From Notamacropus eugenii (lineage: Eukaryota > Chordata > Mammalia > Diprotodontia > Macropodidae): a DNA stretch of 64,000 bases. The notes beneath the pieces are model-generated. The model was not told the DNA's origin and did no database searches. It was given only the letters and a program-made list of their open reading frames with translations. The translations under genes were made by a program, and so were the position numbers. This document shows, piece after piece, positions 62,765 to 64,000 of the stretch. Where the stretch lies: assembly GCF_028372415.1 (NCBI RefSeq), contig NC_092872.1, forward strand, positions 276,957,206 through 277,021,205, given 5' to 3'. How positions within the stretch are numbered: the first letter of the stretch is position 1; each line of letters starts with the position of its first letter.

Positions 62765-63201
62765 AATTAGACATGGAAACTGATTGGGTGTGTAATTGGA
62801 GAAAAGGGATAATCAGGCAGGACAGTAAAACTGTCCTCAGGTAAACCCTGGGGTGGTTCCATAGGAAAGAGATATGTGTGTGTGTGCATGTATGTGCATA
62901 TGTGTACACATGCTCACACATAATGGATTTGATGGGAAATATAATGAGTTTCACTTTGAGCAGGTTAAGTTTCCATAAACAGTTGGTAACATAGTTTGGG
63001 GAAGAGATTAGGACCACAAGTAAAGGTTGGACGTCATCTATGTAGAAATAATAACTAGTTCTATGGGCATTGATGCACCCAGGGTGAAAGTGTAGACAGA
63101 GAACAGAAAATAATCCCAAAGAAAGCTTTACGGGATGCTCAGAGTGTCTGAAGAAGGACCTAGAAAAGGAGAATGAGGAAGGGGGGGTCTGACACGTAGG
63201 A

Positions 63202-63271
<70 letters not shown>

Positions 63272-64000
63272 AGTATCATGGAAGGGTAGAAGAATAAGAC
63301 CATGAGTAGAAGTTGAGGGATTGTCATCAACCAGGAGGGAGGCCAGCTCTTCTTTAGAGACTGGAGCTAAGGAGATGATGGTAGAGGGCAATGAGGAGAG
63401 ATTTTAAGGCATGCTGGAATGAGAGAGAAGGAGGAACATGAGCTGGTCAGCCTTGGTTTTCTCAGCATAGTTCTCTACTGGGAGCTTGCCTGGGTTGCTC
63501 TACTCAGAGAATAGGGAGGATGTATTTACTGTAGGAGACTGGAGTAAAGAGGTTTGCAATAGCTGCTGTGGAAGATGTGATAGAGTCATCTGGGAAGGAA
63601 TAAAAGGATTTTTGTGTAGCAATGAAAGCCTGGCTGAGATTAATTTCCCTAAATTGGTAGTGTACCGAGTCAGCATGATTAATTGACTTTAAGGGGCACA
63701 TGAGGAGCAATGAAATGGGGAAGTAAGGGTAACTCAGCTTGGAAATAGGACAGAAGGCAAGGAATTACAGAAAGTTAAAAGTGTATGTGTGAACTGATTA
63801 GTCATGGGTTCAAGACTGTGAAGGATGGAAAGTGAAGACAGAGCAGGGTGATGAAATGAGATAAACAATGGAAGAACCAGAGGCCAAGGTGAGGGATGGA
63901 GAATAAGTCAAGGAGGAAATGAGGAAAAGGAGAGATTGACAGTTAAGTTGCTATCTTGGGAGAGTGGGATTTCAAAAGTGTGCATTACGGAGGTGTGACA
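62765..64000 (-). mobile_element. L2 LINE internal (reverse-transcriptase) region, antisense, running off the window
   Basis: 62920-63120 in reverse resembles L2 RT-coding DNA: ACTTTGAGCAGGTTAAGTTT, GACGTCATCTATGTAGAAAT and CACCCAGGGTGAAAGTGTAG. The purine-rich remainder is consistent with the same element but diverged, and it contains an (AG)n tract at 63204-63266. Confidence 0.55.
63204..63266. repeat. (AG)n microsatellite
   Basis: About 31 AG units, all purine on the plus strand, in the PRKG1 intron. Confidence 0.95.

Noticed and set aside
56881-64000. Search for the PRKG1 exon with the catalytic loop (HRDLKPEN-type)
   Set aside because: No matching sequence with splice sites was seen. 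The exon probably lies beyond the window.

Overview
This is a vertebrate nuclear window, almost certainly from a marsupial. It has two spliced host genes with long introns and no bacterial or viral gene organisation. The intergenic DNA is filled with L2, CR1/L3, L1, RTE and tRNA-derived CORE/MIR-type SINE copies of the kind abundant in opossum and its relatives. I cannot name the species from the sequence alone.

Genes, both on the minus strand: (1) DKK1, a secreted Wnt antagonist, is complete in four coding exons (17967-23174). It has a TATA-box promoter inside a CpG-rich island near 23.5 kb and a poly(A) signal at 17616-17621. (2) The last five coding exons of PRKG1 (cGMP-dependent protein kinase 1) lie at 49917-56880. 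They encode the kinase C-lobe from the DFG motif to the stop, followed by a long putative 3' UTR that may reach a poly(A) signal near 44935. The order PRKG1 then DKK1, same strand and tens of kilobases or less apart, is the known mammalian synteny of this locus. The two genes have no known common pathway; their adjacency is positional.

Layout: 1-17.6 kb is gene-free DNA downstream of DKK1. It contains a rearranged RTE LINE (12.8-13.7 kb), L2 and SINE fragments, and several simple repeats. 17.6-23.5 kb is DKK1. 23.5-44.9 kb is the DKK1-PRKG1 interval, dominated by antisense L2 and L1 fragments and microsatellites, with a full-length half-L1 element on the plus strand at 41.57-44.36 kb. 44.9-56.9 kb is the PRKG1 3' end. 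56.9-64 kb is a PRKG1 intron that carries a second half-L1 on the minus strand (58.01-60.94 kb) and long antisense L2 sequence.

Most notable: two near-full-length half-L1 (HAL1-type) elements have an ORF1 but no ORF2 and clear target-site duplications. They lie as inverted repeats flanking the whole PRKG1 3' end. One keeps an open 362-residue ORF1 and a tandemly repeated promoter-like monomer. Next are an RTE LINE with a clean 5' inversion (twin-priming signature), RTE-like tails on SINEs, and glycine expansions in DKK1. I found no evidence of a novel multi-gene system.
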